From positions 1-64,000 of the forward strand of contig CAPGDO010000005.1 of assembly GCA_948616985.1 (NCBI GenBank): DNA of 64,000 bases, written 5' to 3'. Of this stretch, positions 34,206 through 44,300 are shown one piece after another (within the stretch, counting starts at the first letter, position 1; the number at the start of each line of letters is the position of its first letter). The notes beneath the pieces are model-generated. The model was not told the origin of the DNA. It saw nothing but the letters and a program-made list of their open reading frames with translations, and searched no databases. Source of the stretch: MGBC163016 sp910588905. GTDB taxonomy: Bacteria > Actinomycetota > Coriobacteriia > Coriobacteriales > Eggerthellaceae. A program made the translations under genes and the position numbers.

Positions 34206-35435
34206 ATGACCTCGACGCCTTTCTGCGACGCCTTCGGCCGGTGCGGTGCGTGCCAGCAGCTGGATGTGCCCTATGAGGAGCAGTTGGCTCTCAAGCAACG
34301 GCAGATAGAGCAGCTCTTCCCCCAAGCGGCCCGGGCGCAGCTCATCAGGCCCATCCTGGGGATGGAGGATCCCTTCTACTATCGGAACAAGGTCATCGCC
34401 CCCTACGCTCCTGGCAGTCGTCGCCACCGCAAGGGGCAGCGCGGCAGCCGAGGGGTGGTGACAGGGATGTATGCCTCCGGTAGCCACCGGATCATCCCCA
34501 CAGAGGGCTGTCTTTTGGAGAACCGCTCGGCCAAGCAGGTCACGCTTGCCATCCGCCAGCTCATGGAGAAGCGGAAGATCCCTCCTTACGATGAGAAGAC
34601 GGGGAGGGGGTTCCTGCGCCATGGGGTGGTGCGAGCGGGGCGCACCGGAGAGCTCTTGGTCACCTTGGTCACCAACGGAGACGAGTTTCCTTCCTCTAAG
34701 GCCTTCTGTCGTGAGCTGGTCCGTCTCGTTCCTGAGGTGACCACCGTCATCCAGAACGTGAACAGGCGCCAGACCAATGTCATCTTGGGTGATGAGGAAC
34801 GGGTGCTCTACGGCCCCGGTTTCATCCTGGATGACCTGTGCGGCTTGCGCTTCCGCATATCCTCCAGCTCTTTCTATCAGGTGAACGCCGTCCAGGCCGA
34901 GGTGCTCTATGAGGAGGCGGTGGCCCTGGCGCAGGCAGGGGCCCAAGATACCGTGATCGATGCCTACTGCGGCACAGGCACCATCGGGTTAGTGGCGGCG
35001 AAGCGCGGCGCGGGGCAGGTCATCGGGGTCGAGGCGATTCTCAGCGCGGTGACGGATGCGCGTCAGAACGCTCAGCACAACGGCGTCAGCCAAGCTCGCT
35101 TTCATTGCGAAGACGCCACGGTGTTCCTCCAGCAGCTTGCAGCTGATCGGCAGGCCCTCTCTGATCGTAAAGCTGCCTCAGAGGGAAAGAATCCAGTCCA
35201 AGATGATCTCATCGTGCTGATGGACCCTCCTCGGGCGGGTTCCACCCCTGAATTCCTCCGCGCTTTAGGCGGTCTTCGCCCGAAGCGCATCGTCTACATC
35301 TCCTGCGATCCCAGCACCCAGGAACGGGATGTGGCTCAGCTGGAGGAGCAGGGGTATGCTCTGCGAGCCATCCAGCCGGTGGATATGTTCCCGCATACCG
35401 ATCATATCGAGAATATCGCGGTGCTGGAACCATAG
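34206..35435 (+). CDS. TrmA/RlmD-family RNA (uracil-C5)-methyltransferase with Fe-S motif, no TRAM domain
   Basis: 409 residues. The N-terminus begins at the [4Fe-4S] cluster region, FCDAFGRCGACQQL (C7, C13, C16), with a likely fourth ligand in IPTEGC near residue 100. The core contains SSSFYQVNAVQAEVL, IDAYCGTGTIGL, LMDPPRAGS and the catalytic Cys in VYISCDPSTQERD. It lacks the N-terminal TRAM domain that the paralogue at 14464 has, while keeping the cysteines that the paralogue lost. The uridine target is not predictable. Confidence 0.88.
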   Translation: MTSTPFCDAFGRCGACQQLDVPYEEQLALKQRQIEQLFPQAARAQLIRPILGMEDPFYYRNKVIAPYAPGSRRHRKGQRGSRGVVTGMYASGSHRIIPTEGCLLENRSAKQVTLAIRQLMEKRKIPPYDEKTGRGFLRHGVVRAGRTGELLVTLVTNGDEFPSSKAFCRELVRLVPEVTTVIQNVNRRQTNVILGDEERVLYGPGFILDDLCGLRFRISSSSFYQVNAVQAEVLYEEAVALAQAGAQDTVIDAYCGTGTIGLVAAKRGAGQVIGVEAILSAVTDARQNAQHNGVSQARFHCEDATVFLQQLAADRQALSDRKAASEGKNPVQDDLIVLMDPPRAGSTPEFLRALGGLRPKRIVYISCDPSTQERDVAQLEEQGYALRAIQPVDMFPHTDHIENIAVLEP

Positions 35436-35466
35436 GAACGGATGTTCTAATCATTTCGTGAAGCCA

Positions 35467-35495
35467 TAGGCAAACCGAAGCCCGTCCAGTAGAAT
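35467..35495 (+). promoter_or_regulatory. Weak promoter before the giant activase gene
   Basis: TAGGCA (35467-35472), 17 bp, TAGAAT (35490-35495), 37 bp before the ATG. Confidence 0.35.
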
Positions 35496-35531
35496 GCAAC
35501 CCAAAGAGAAGATGCAGCTTGGGAGAGTGGC

Positions 35532-38500
35532 ATGAGCAGACAATCCAAGTACGTTACCTTGCCGTCGGACACCAGAGCGAAGAGTGATGAGAATGATGAG
35601 AGCGATTCGGTGCAGGCTATAACGTCAGAGGTGGCTTCGGGCGCCCCAGAAGGTCCAGGCGCTTCCTTGCATATCGGCATAGACGTGGGCTCCACCACGG
35701 TCAAGCTCGCTGTGCTGAACTCCCGGGATGAGTGCCTTTGGTCAGTGTATCAGCGCCATCATGCGGATGTGCGGGCCACCATCATCGACGTGCTGCGCCA
35801 GGCTGCCCAAGAGTTCCCCGTCAACCCCATGACCATCGCCATCACGGGATCAGGCGGCCTTCTGCTCTCCCAGTGGCTTGATGTGAAGTTCATCCAAGAG
35901 GTCATCGCCTCCAAGACCGCCGTGGAGACCTTCATCCCCACAACGGATGTAGCCATCGAGCTGGGCGGCGAAGACGCCAAGATCATCTACTTCGACGGTG
36001 GCATCGAGCAGCGCATGAACGGCACCTGTGCTGGGGGCACGGGGGCTTTCATAGACCAGATGGCAGCGCTCTTGGACACGGATGCGGGTGGGTTGAATGA
36101 GTTGGCGAAGAGTCACAGCACCATCTACCCCATCGCCAGCCGCTGCGGCGTGTTCGCTAAGACGGATGTGCAGCCCCTGCTGAATGAAGGTGCGAAGCGG
36201 GAGGACATAGCCGCTTCCATCTTCCAATCCGTGGTCACCCAGACCATCTCCGGCTTGGCCTGTGGGCGGCCCATCCGTGGGAACGTGGCGTTCCTGGGCG
36301 GTCCGCTCCAGTATCTACCAGAGTTGCGTCGTCGCTTCTACGAGACGCTGGAGCTTGAGGATGAGGCCATCATCGTTCCGGCGAATGCCCATCTGTTCGT
36401 TGCCTGCGGGGCAGCCATCGCTGGAGCGCGGGATGGCGCGAAGGTCGAAACGCTCAAGGATGTGCTCAGTCGGTTGGAGGGGCTGGGGGATATCCAGGGC
36501 TCTGAGGTGGATAGGCTCTCTCCGCTGTTCGCCTCCGAAGAAGAGCGTCAAGGGTTCTTGGAGCGCCATGCCCAAGAGAAGGTGCGTCGGGGTTCCTTGG
36601 CAGACTATCGGGGAGCAGCCTATCTGGGGATAGATGCTGGCTCCACCACCTTCAAGGCTGCTCTCATCGGACGGGATGGAGAGCTTCTCTGGTCCACCTA
36701 TGCTTCCAATAAGGGAGATGTCCTGGGGTGTGCGAAGGCGGCGCTGGCAGATCTCTACGCCAGCCTGCCCAAGGCCGGGGAAACGGGGGAGGATCTGGTT
36801 TGGATAGGCCACTCCACCGTCACTGGCTATGGCGAAAGACTCCTCTTGGAGGCCCTGCAGGTTGATTCCGGTGAGATAGAGACGGTGGCCCATCTGCGCG
36901 GTGCCCAAGAGATGCTGCCCGGGGTGGAGTTCATCTTGGACATCGGTGGCCAGGACATGAAATGCTTGCGGGTGAAGGACGGCGTGATCGATTCCATCAT
37001 GCTGAACGAGGCCTGCTCTTCGGGTTGCGGCAGCTTCATCGAGAGCTTCGCCAGCGGGCTCGGCTTGGAGGTGCAGGATTTCGCGGCTACGGCCATCTCG
37101 GCGAAGGCGCCGGTGGACCTGGGCAGCCGCTGTACCGTGTTCATGAACAGCCGGGTGAAGCAGGCTCAGAAGGAAGGGGCCACGGTGGGAGACATCGCCG
37201 CTGGCCTGGCCATATCCGTCATCAAGAATGCGCTGTTCAAGGTCATCAAGATCCGCGATCCTCACGATGTGGGCACCCGGGTCATCGTCCAGGGCGGCAC
37301 GTTCCTGAACGATGCGGTGCTGCGTGCCTTCGAACAGCTTTCCGAGGTGAATGCCGTCCGTCCTGACATCGCAGGCAACATGGGCGCATTCGGGGCCGCG
37401 CTCCTGGCGCGTGATAGGCATCTTTCCTTACGAGGCGTCGAAGGAGGTTCCGGTCAAGAGCGTCGTAGCCTTCCCTCCACTCCCTCTGACATCCCTGCGG
37501 AGACGGATCAGCGCACGCAGAGCGAACCCCTCGCTCAGGCTGAGCAGGCTAAGAGCTCCCTTTTGAGCTTGGAAGAGATATTGGCGCTGGAGCCCACCCA
37601 TCGCACTGTGCGCTGCAAGGGGTGTTCGAACTCCTGTCTGCTCACAGTGAACGATTTCGGGAAGGATGAGCAGACGGGCAAGCACCGCCGCTTCATCACG
37701 GGCAATCGCTGTGAGAAGGGGGAGAGCTTGGGCACGGGCTCTCAGGGGTCCAGCGTGCCGAATCTCTTCGCCTGGAAATCCCAGCGGCTGTTCGATCATT
37801 ACACGCCTCTCTCAGAAGAGGAGGCCACCCGCGGCACGGTGGGTATCCCCCGGGCGCTCAACATGTACGAGAACTACCCCTTCTGGTTCACCTTCTTCAC
37901 GAATCTGGGCTATCGGGTCATCCTGTCCGACCCATCGAACAAGAAGACCTACGAAGCAGGCATCGAGTCCATGCCCTCAGAGAGCGTCTGTTATCCGGCG
38001 AAGCTCTCCCATGGGCACATCATGGACCTGCTGGAGAAAGAGCCGGATTTCATCTGGATGCCCTGTAGCAAGTGGGAGCGCCAAGAAGATGAGACGGCGG
38101 GGAACCACTTCAACTGCCCCATCGTGGCCAGCTATCCTGAGGCTTTGCGGTTGAATATAGATGAGCTGAAGGACAGTTCCACCGCCTTCGTGAGCCCCTG
38201 GCTTCCCTACGACAACAAGGAGAAGCTCAAGGAGCGCCTGTACAAGGAGCTCTCTCGGACCTACAAGGATCCCGTCATGAAGATGGGCCGCCATCTCACT
38301 CAAACCGAGATAGATGATGCAGTGGATGCTGCCTGGGCCGAGGATGAGGCTTTCAAGCGGGATGTGCGTCGCAAGGGCACTGAGACGCTGGCTTGGATGG
38401 AAGAGACGGGCACCCATGGCATCGTGTTGGCTGGCCGCCCCTATCATCAAGATCCTGAGATCAACCATGCCATCCCCGAACTGCTCACCTCATTCGGGTT

Positions 38501-40244
38501 GGCCGTGCTCACCGAGGATTCCATCGCTCATCTGGGCCAGCTGGAGCGGCCTATCCGCGTCGTGGATCAGTGGATGTACCACACGCGCCTCTATGCGGCA
38601 GCCAAAGTGGTGACCCAGCGCAAGGACCTGGACATGATCCAGCTGAATTCCTTCGGCTGTGGTCTGGATGCCCTCACTACTGACCAGGTCCAGGAGGTGC
38701 TGGAGGCGGCGGGTAAGGTGTACACCGTGCTCAAGATAGATGAGGTGTCCAACCTGGGAGCCGCCCGCATCCGCGTGCGCAGCCTGCTGGCAGCTTTGAA
38801 AGACCAGGCTGACGAAGCGGCCGAAGCTGAAGCCGATGCCAAGGCCCAGCAGCGGGGTTGTCCGGCAGCGAGCATCACCGTCCAAGATATAGACGCCCTC
38901 GTGCCGGAGAGCTTCACCCAGAAGGCCGACGGCGTACGCGTAGAAGCCGAGGTCATCCAGCGCGAAGCCGGATCAACGGAATTCGCTCGTCCCCAATTCA
39001 CCCAGCAGATGAAGGACGAGGGATACACCATCTTGGCTCCTCAGATGGCCCCCATCCATTTCGAGCTCTTGCTCCCTATATTCCATGCCAATGGCTACAA
39101 CCTAGAGCTGCTGCCCAGCGTTGATACGGGTGCGGTGGATGCAGGCTTGAAGTACGTGAACAATGACATCTGCTACCCCTCCATCCTGGTGACGGGCCAG
39201 ATCATGGAGGCGGTCACCAGCGGAGAGTACGACACGGACAAGCTGGCTGTGCTCATCACCCAGACAGGCGGTGGCTGCAGGGCCACCAACTACATATCGC
39301 TCATCCGCAAGGCCCTCAAAGCGGCAGGTCTTGGGCATATCCCGGTCATCGCTCTTTCCTTCAAGGACCTCGGTGAGGTGAACCCTGGCTTCAAGGTAAC
39401 GCCAGCCATGCTCTATCAGGCTATCTTCGCCCTGCAATACGGCGACCTTCTCATGATGTGCCTCTATCGCACGCGCCCCTACGAGGTCGAGCCCGACAGT
39501 GCTCAGCGCCTCTTCGATCACTGGATGGGCGTGGCGAAGGAGCAGGTGGCCCGGGGCGTCAAGATGGCTGAGTTCAAGCGCACGGTGAACCAGATCGTGG
39601 ATGACTTCGATACCCTCCCACTTCAGGGGGAGGGCACCAAGCCCCGTGTGGGCGTGGTGGGAGAGATCCTCGTGAAGTTCCATCCCACCGCCAATAATCA
39701 GATCGTAGAGCAGATAGAGGCGGAAGGCTGTGAAGCCGTGGTACCGGGGCTCATCGAGTTCTTCCTCTTCGGGATAGCTGGGGGCATCTTCCAGCGCCAG
39801 ATCGGCAAGTCAGCGAAGGGTGCCCTGGGTAGCCGCATCGGCTTAGCGGCAGTGAAGCACCTGCGTCGGCCGGTGATGGAAGCGCTTAAGCGCAGCCAGC
39901 GCTTCCATCCCCCTGCAGACATCTATGAGCTGGCCGAATATGCCTCTGAGATCCTGTCGCTCTGCAATTCCATGGGGGAGGGGTGGCTGCTCACCGCTGA
40001 GATGGTGGAACTCATCCGCTCCGGCTGCCCCAACGTGGTCTGCACCCAACCCTTTGCGTGCTTGCCGAACCACGTGGTGGGCAAGTCGGTCATCAAGGAG
40101 CTCCGGCGCCGCTACCCGGAGAGCAACATCGTGGCCGTTGACTACGATCCCGGGGCATCCGAGGTGAACCAGTTGAACCGCATCAAGCTGATGATCGCGG
40201 TGGCGAAGGCGAATCTGGCTGAGAAGCGCGGCAGCCGCCCGTAA
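35532..40244 (+). CDS. Giant tandem acyl-CoA dehydratase activase-like protein (BcrAD/BadFG + DUF2229)
   Basis: 1570 residues. Two ASKHA ATPase domains in tandem: domain 1 starts IGIDVGSTTVKLAV near 49 and domain 2 LGIDAGSTTFKAAL near 364. Each has its Cys pair for an inter-subunit [4Fe-4S] cluster (CAGGTGAFID with SRCGVF; CSSGCGSFIE with SRCTVF). A DUF2229 segment (about 770-930, YPAKLSHGH) and regions like the dehydratase D component (GRPYHQDPEINH, CYPSILVTGQIMEA) follow. Activases drive ATP-dependent electron transfer to 2-hydroxyacyl-CoA dehydratases. This fused form is widespread in anaerobes, but its substrate is not established. No separate dehydratase genes are adjacent. Confidence 0.85.
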   Translation: MSRQSKYVTLPSDTRAKSDENDESDSVQAITSEVASGAPEGPGASLHIGIDVGSTTVKLAVLNSRDECLWSVYQRHHADVRATIIDVLRQAAQEFPVNPMTIAITGSGGLLLSQWLDVKFIQEVIASKTAVETFIPTTDVAIELGGEDAKIIYFDGGIEQRMNGTCAGGTGAFIDQMAALLDTDAGGLNELAKSHSTIYPIASRCGVFAKTDVQPLLNEGAKREDIAASIFQSVVTQTISGLACGRPIRGNVAFLGGPLQYLPELRRRFYETLELEDEAIIVPANAHLFVACGAAIAGARDGAKVETLKDVLSRLEGLGDIQGSEVDRLSPLFASEEERQGFLERHAQEKVRRGSLADYRGAAYLGIDAGSTTFKAALIGRDGELLWSTYASNKGDVLGCAKAALADLYASLPKAGETGEDLVWIGHSTVTGYGERLLLEALQVDSGEIETVAHLRGAQEMLPGVEFILDIGGQDMKCLRVKDGVIDSIMLNEACSSGCGSFIESFASGLGLEVQDFAATAISAKAPVDLGSRCTVFMNSRVKQAQKEGATVGDIAAGLAISVIKNALFKVIKIRDPHDVGTRVIVQGGTFLNDAVLRAFEQLSEVNAVRPDIAGNMGAFGAALLARDRHLSLRGVEGGSGQERRSLPSTPSDIPAETDQRTQSEPLAQAEQAKSSLLSLEEILALEPTHRTVRCKGCSNSCLLTVNDFGKDEQTGKHRRFITGNRCEKGESLGTGSQGSSVPNLFAWKSQRLFDHYTPLSEEEATRGTVGIPRALNMYENYPFWFTFFTNLGYRVILSDPSNKKTYEAGIESMPSESVCYPAKLSHGHIMDLLEKEPDFIWMPCSKWERQEDETAGNHFNCPIVASYPEALRLNIDELKDSSTAFVSPWLPYDNKEKLKERLYKELSRTYKDPVMKMGRHLTQTEIDDAVDAAWAEDEAFKRDVRRKGTETLAWMEETGTHGIVLAGRPYHQDPEINHAIPELLTSFGLAVLTEDSIAHLGQLERPIRVVDQWMYHTRLYAAAKVVTQRKDLDMIQLNSFGCGLDALTTDQVQEVLEAAGKVYTVLKIDEVSNLGAARIRVRSLLAALKDQADEAAEAEADAKAQQRGCPAASITVQDIDALVPESFTQKADGVRVEAEVIQREAGSTEFARPQFTQQMKDEGYTILAPQMAPIHFELLLPIFHANGYNLELLPSVDTGAVDAGLKYVNNDICYPSILVTGQIMEAVTSGEYDTDKLAVLITQTGGGCRATNYISLIRKALKAAGLGHIPVIALSFKDLGEVNPGFKVTPAMLYQAIFALQYGDLLMMCLYRTRPYEVEPDSAQRLFDHWMGVAKEQVARGVKMAEFKRTVNQIVDDFDTLPLQGEGTKPRVGVVGEILVKFHPTANNQIVEQIEAEGCEAVVPGLIEFFLFGIAGGIFQRQIGKSAKGALGSRIGLAAVKHLRRPVMEALKRSQRFHPPADIYELAEYASEILSLCNSMGEGWLLTAEMVELIRSGCPNVVCTQPFACLPNHVVGKSVIKELRRRYPESNIVAVDYDPGASEVNQLNRIKLMIAVAKANLAEKRGSRP

Positions 40245-40245
40245 G

Positions 40246-40263
40246 GGCGGTCTTTGGACCGCC
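40246..40263 (+). terminator. Hairpin after the activase gene
   Basis: GGCGGTC-TTTG-GACCGCC, a perfect 7-bp stem 2 bp after the stop codon, followed only by TGTTG. Confidence 0.55.
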
Positions 40264-40297
40264 TGTTGCAGCACCCGGCATGAAGGCGCCTTCCCTA

Positions 40298-40306
40298 TGA
40301 TAGGGT
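40298..40306 (+). promoter_or_regulatory. Possible extended -10 (TGATAGGGT) for the FNT gene
   Basis: TGA followed by TAGGGT, 30 bp before the ATG. A weak hexamer, but it fits the TGnTAnnnT pattern. Confidence 0.3.
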
Positions 40307-40335
40307 GCCCACAAACCAACGAGGGAGGGTGCTCC

Positions 40336-41211
40336 ATGAGCGTAGAGAGAGATGATCTTGCCACCTTGGCTCCGGATGCGCTATCACCGGCTGCCACCGA
40401 GGCGAAGGCCGAAGCCATCGGATGCACGAAGGTAGGCCTACCAACGGCCAAGTGCTTCGTATCAGCCATGCTGGCAGGCGCGTTCGTTGCATTCGGTGCA
40501 ATGTACTTCTGCACGTTCCTGGGAGACACCTCCTTGCCCTTCGGCGTTCAGCGGGTGGTGGGGGGTCTTTGCTTCTGCCTGGGGTTGGTGCTGGTGCTCT
40601 GCTGTGGGGCAGAGCTCTTCACGGGGAACATGCTCATGATCTGCGCCAAGGCATCGAAGCGCATCGGGTGGCCGGAGCTCTTCCGTAATTGGGGGATCGT
40701 CTGGTTGGGGAACCTGGCCGGAGCACTGGTGGCCGCTACCATCATCTATCTCTCGGACCTCCAAGCCATGAACGGAGGTGCCGTGGGCGAGGCCTTCGTA
40801 TCCGTAGCGGCAGGGAAGGTGGCACTGGACCCGGTGACCCTCTTCTTCAAGGCCATCCTCTGCAACATCATGGTGTGCTTGGCGGTCTGGATCGGCTTCG
40901 CGGGGAAGACCATCGTGGACAAGGTCATCGGCATCCTGCTCCCCATCTCCGCTTTCGTGTCGTGTGGTTTCGAGCACTGCGTGGCGAACATGCTCTTCTT
41001 GCCTCTGGGATTGGCGTTGAATGTCGTGGGCGGCGTTGGTGTGCCCGAGGCCATCACCTTCGGCGGTGTTGCCTACAATCTTGCGTTGGTGACCATCGGC
41101 AATATCGTCGGGGGGCTGTTGGTGGGGTTGGCCTACTGGTTCATCTACGCCAAGCGCACCTCCTCCAAGGAGGCGGATGCCGAGGTAAAGAGCGGAGCGG
41201 ATCAGCCTTAG
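40336..41211 (+). CDS. Formate/nitrite transporter family (FNT) channel
   Basis: 291 residues with six membrane helices. FNT elements: FVSAMLAGAFVAFGAMYFC in helix 1, LFTGNMLMICAK in the P-loop region, FKAILCNIMVCLAVW and the VSCGFEHCVANMLF loop with its conserved His. The family moves formate, nitrite, hydrosulfide or lactate; formate is the likely guess in an anaerobe with hydrogenase, but the sequence does not decide. ATG 40336 has GGAGGG 8 bp upstream. Confidence 0.92.
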   Translation: MSVERDDLATLAPDALSPAATEAKAEAIGCTKVGLPTAKCFVSAMLAGAFVAFGAMYFCTFLGDTSLPFGVQRVVGGLCFCLGLVLVLCCGAELFTGNMLMICAKASKRIGWPELFRNWGIVWLGNLAGALVAATIIYLSDLQAMNGGAVGEAFVSVAAGKVALDPVTLFFKAILCNIMVCLAVWIGFAGKTIVDKVIGILLPISAFVSCGFEHCVANMLFLPLGLALNVVGGVGVPEAITFGGVAYNLALVTIGNIVGGLLVGLAYWFIYAKRTSSKEADAEVKSGADQP

Positions 41212-41287
41212 GGGGTTATGGACCTGCAGGCCCTCCGAGACATCTCTGGGGGCCATGATCTTGTATGCATTCCGGTACCAAACAGTA

Positions 41288-41293
41288 TATAAT
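41288..41293 (+). promoter_or_regulatory. -10 box (TATAAT) for the M60-cohesin operon
   Basis: TATAAT within AGTATATAAT, 50 bp before the ATG. The best upstream hexamer (TTGTAT 41261-41266) is too far (21 bp), so only the -10 is claimed. Confidence 0.5.
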
Positions 41294-41343
41294 CCGTTTC
41301 ACTTTCGTTACATTGGGGAAACAATGCACTTAAGGGGAACGCG

Positions 41344-44300
41344 ATGAAACGAACCACAGCAAAAGCGCACGTCACAGCCCTGGGAAGGGCCGGGAAGAAG
41401 GCGGTATCGATCCTGGCCTCCGCCGCTCTTGCCCTCTCGATGTTCGGGGTCCCTGCTTTCGCAGATCCTGTCGAAGGGGAAGGGGAGAACCAGGAGGCTT
41501 TGCAGCAGGATACCGAACCTGCCACGGGCGAGGACATCCCTTCCGTCCCTGAGGGTCCAGGACCTGATGACCCTGATCCCACCGCGCCGCCCAAGGGTCC
41601 GGTCGATGCGGATCCCGATGAAGGCGCTTCTGGGGAAGAGCCCGGCGGGACCAAGCTGCCTACTGAAACCGACGAGGCGGACCAGGTGGCCAAGAGCGTC
41701 ATCCATGTGGACGTGACGGACGCGAAGCCCTTCGATCGAGAGAAGCCCAACGTCTTCTTCGTGACCCTGAGCAATCGTGGGCAGCAGCGGATCGAGATGG
41801 CCGAAACGGGTTCTTTCACCCATGGGTCCTATACCTACAAGGCAGTGGATCCCGGTGAGTACACGCTGACCGTCCAGGCTGAGGGCTACGGGACCTATTC
41901 TCAGGCCATCACTGTGGCTGATGATATCCCGCGCACCTATACCCTGAAGCTGAACACCTATGATCGACCCACCTGCGCTACCGATGAGCAGACGGAGCAG
42001 ACGGGTGTCATCTATTACGGAGACGTCACCGGTGAAGGTGATATCGACGTGAATGACATCGAGGCCATGATCAGCGTCATCCAAGGAGACATCCAGCCTA
42101 CGGGTCGGTGCGACCTGAACGGTGATGGCGATCGCACCCTGACAGACCTTCAGATCTTGGCCGAAGGGTATGAGCGCGACAAGGATGGTTTCGGCCATGA
42201 TCCTCTGACCTCTCACATCGCCCCCAAGCCGCGCGTGACCGGTGTCACGGTCAGCGAAGGGATCGTTGCTTCCGATAGCAAGATCACCGACATCAGCGAG
42301 GTGGTAGGCAATCCGGACGAGAGCGTTTCCCTCAAGCTGGCTCCGACCAACAATGCGCCTATCAGCGCAGCCAATCCTGTCACCATCCAATTGAATGATC
42401 TGGACAAGCAGCTCGAGGGTGAGCAGATCCAGGTCATGACCATCAAGGCGCCTGTGAAGATGTCTGATGAAGGGGTGGTCCAGAGGAAAGACACTGCTGT
42501 GACGGGCGGCATGGTGGATGTGACCTACGTGGAGAACGGGGAGGAGAAGACCGAGGCGGTAGAGATCGTTGCAGATGAGCCTGCTGTGTCTGGTCTGGAG
42601 CGTGCAGCTCAGGCCGTAGGTCTGCTGCCTCAGGTTGCCTATGCAGCTGACAAGAAGGCCACTATTGACAGCGCGGGCAACATCATCATCGATTTCGGCA
42701 AGAAGATCGCCATCAAGAAGGTGACCATCCAGGTGACCAAGACCGCCGCTTCGGACGGGAACCTCAACTTGGCTGAGATCTCCTCGGTGGAATTCCTAAA
42801 CGACACCGCAGACCTCATCGCCCCCCCCGAGCTCAATATCCCGCAGAATCTGACCGCCACGCCGGGTAGCAAGCAATTCACCCTGTCTTGGGGTGCGGAG
42901 ACCAACGTCACCGGCTATGAGATCTCCATCGTGGATCCCACCGTGGCGGGGGATAACGAGCACCTCATGACCACCAAGAACACCACTTTGGCGGTGACCG
43001 CCTATAAGTATGGCAAAAAGGGCAAGCTGGAGAATAACCACACCTATACGGTGAAGGTGCAATCCACCAATGGTGCTTGGCGCAGTGGCTGGAGCGATCC
43101 CATCACCGTGACGCCTAAGGCCACCAAAGCACCAGATGCCCCCGAGAGCGTGAAGGCCTCCGGTGGCTATCGGACGATCACCGTGGGCTGGAAGGCCATG
43201 GAGGATACTGACACCTATACCATCTTCTGGCGCAAGCAGGGTGACACCGCTTGGCAGCAGAATGTCGGCGTGGAGCGCAACAACTATCAGCTCTCCGGCC
43301 TAGAGGACCGCACTATCTATGAGCTTTATATCGTAGGTGTGAACGAGATCGGCTCTAGCGCCCCTTCACGGACCGTTGCCGCTGAGACCACCACCATCGC
43401 CCCGGCTGAGCTGCCGAACTATAAGCTGGTGAACACCAAGGACGCTAGCGGTCGCTACCTCACGGGCATCCAGTCTGCCCGTGTTCTCAGCGCGAGCATG
43501 GTCGATAGTCCTCTGGATGCAGGGAAGAGCACTGCACTCGGCCTCTTCGATGATGATTACACCTCCTATGCGAAGAAGGCTGACTGGGATATGGGCTGTG
43601 CCTATAACCAGGGGGTCCATGGCGTCGAAGTCACCTTCGATGGTGTGAAGCAGATCGGCTTCATCTCCTATGCCGCATCCTCTCAGAACATCGATTACAG
43701 TGGCGTTGTCGTCCATGCCTCTACGGGCGGTTCGGGTTGGCAGAGGGTGGACGGCGTATCTTTCACCCAGCAGAAGTGCGCCAACGGCCGTACCTACACG
43801 CTCATCAAGATCGATGGGGGTCTGACAGCCGACAAGGTGCTCATCGGCATGCAGCGCTATCCGCGCTTGATCGACATCGCCGAGATGCGCTTCCATGGCT
43901 ATGATTCCATCGAAGCCGACGTCAACGCTCTCTTCTCCGATGATATGCACATCCAATTGGCCGAAGGTGTGGACGAGGCCAGGATCCAGGCATTGGAGAC
44001 ACGCCTGAACACGGCAGATGCGGATGGCAATTACTATCCGTTCAAGAACATCGTACAGCTCGACATCGACTTCGCTCGCCAGCTCTTGGCCGATGAGAAC
44101 GCGGGGCTCTCTGAGATCATCACCGTCCATACGGATATCTCCAGCAACGCTGATAGCGGCAAGAACCTGGGGATATCTGGCCTGAACTCTTGGCAGCCCT
44201 TGGGTAAGGTGGCTGCAGCGGGTGACCAGCTGGTGCTCTATGCCTCCGCGCGTAATGCCAAGGCGAATTCCAAAGTGCAGATCTACATAGGACAGCAGTA

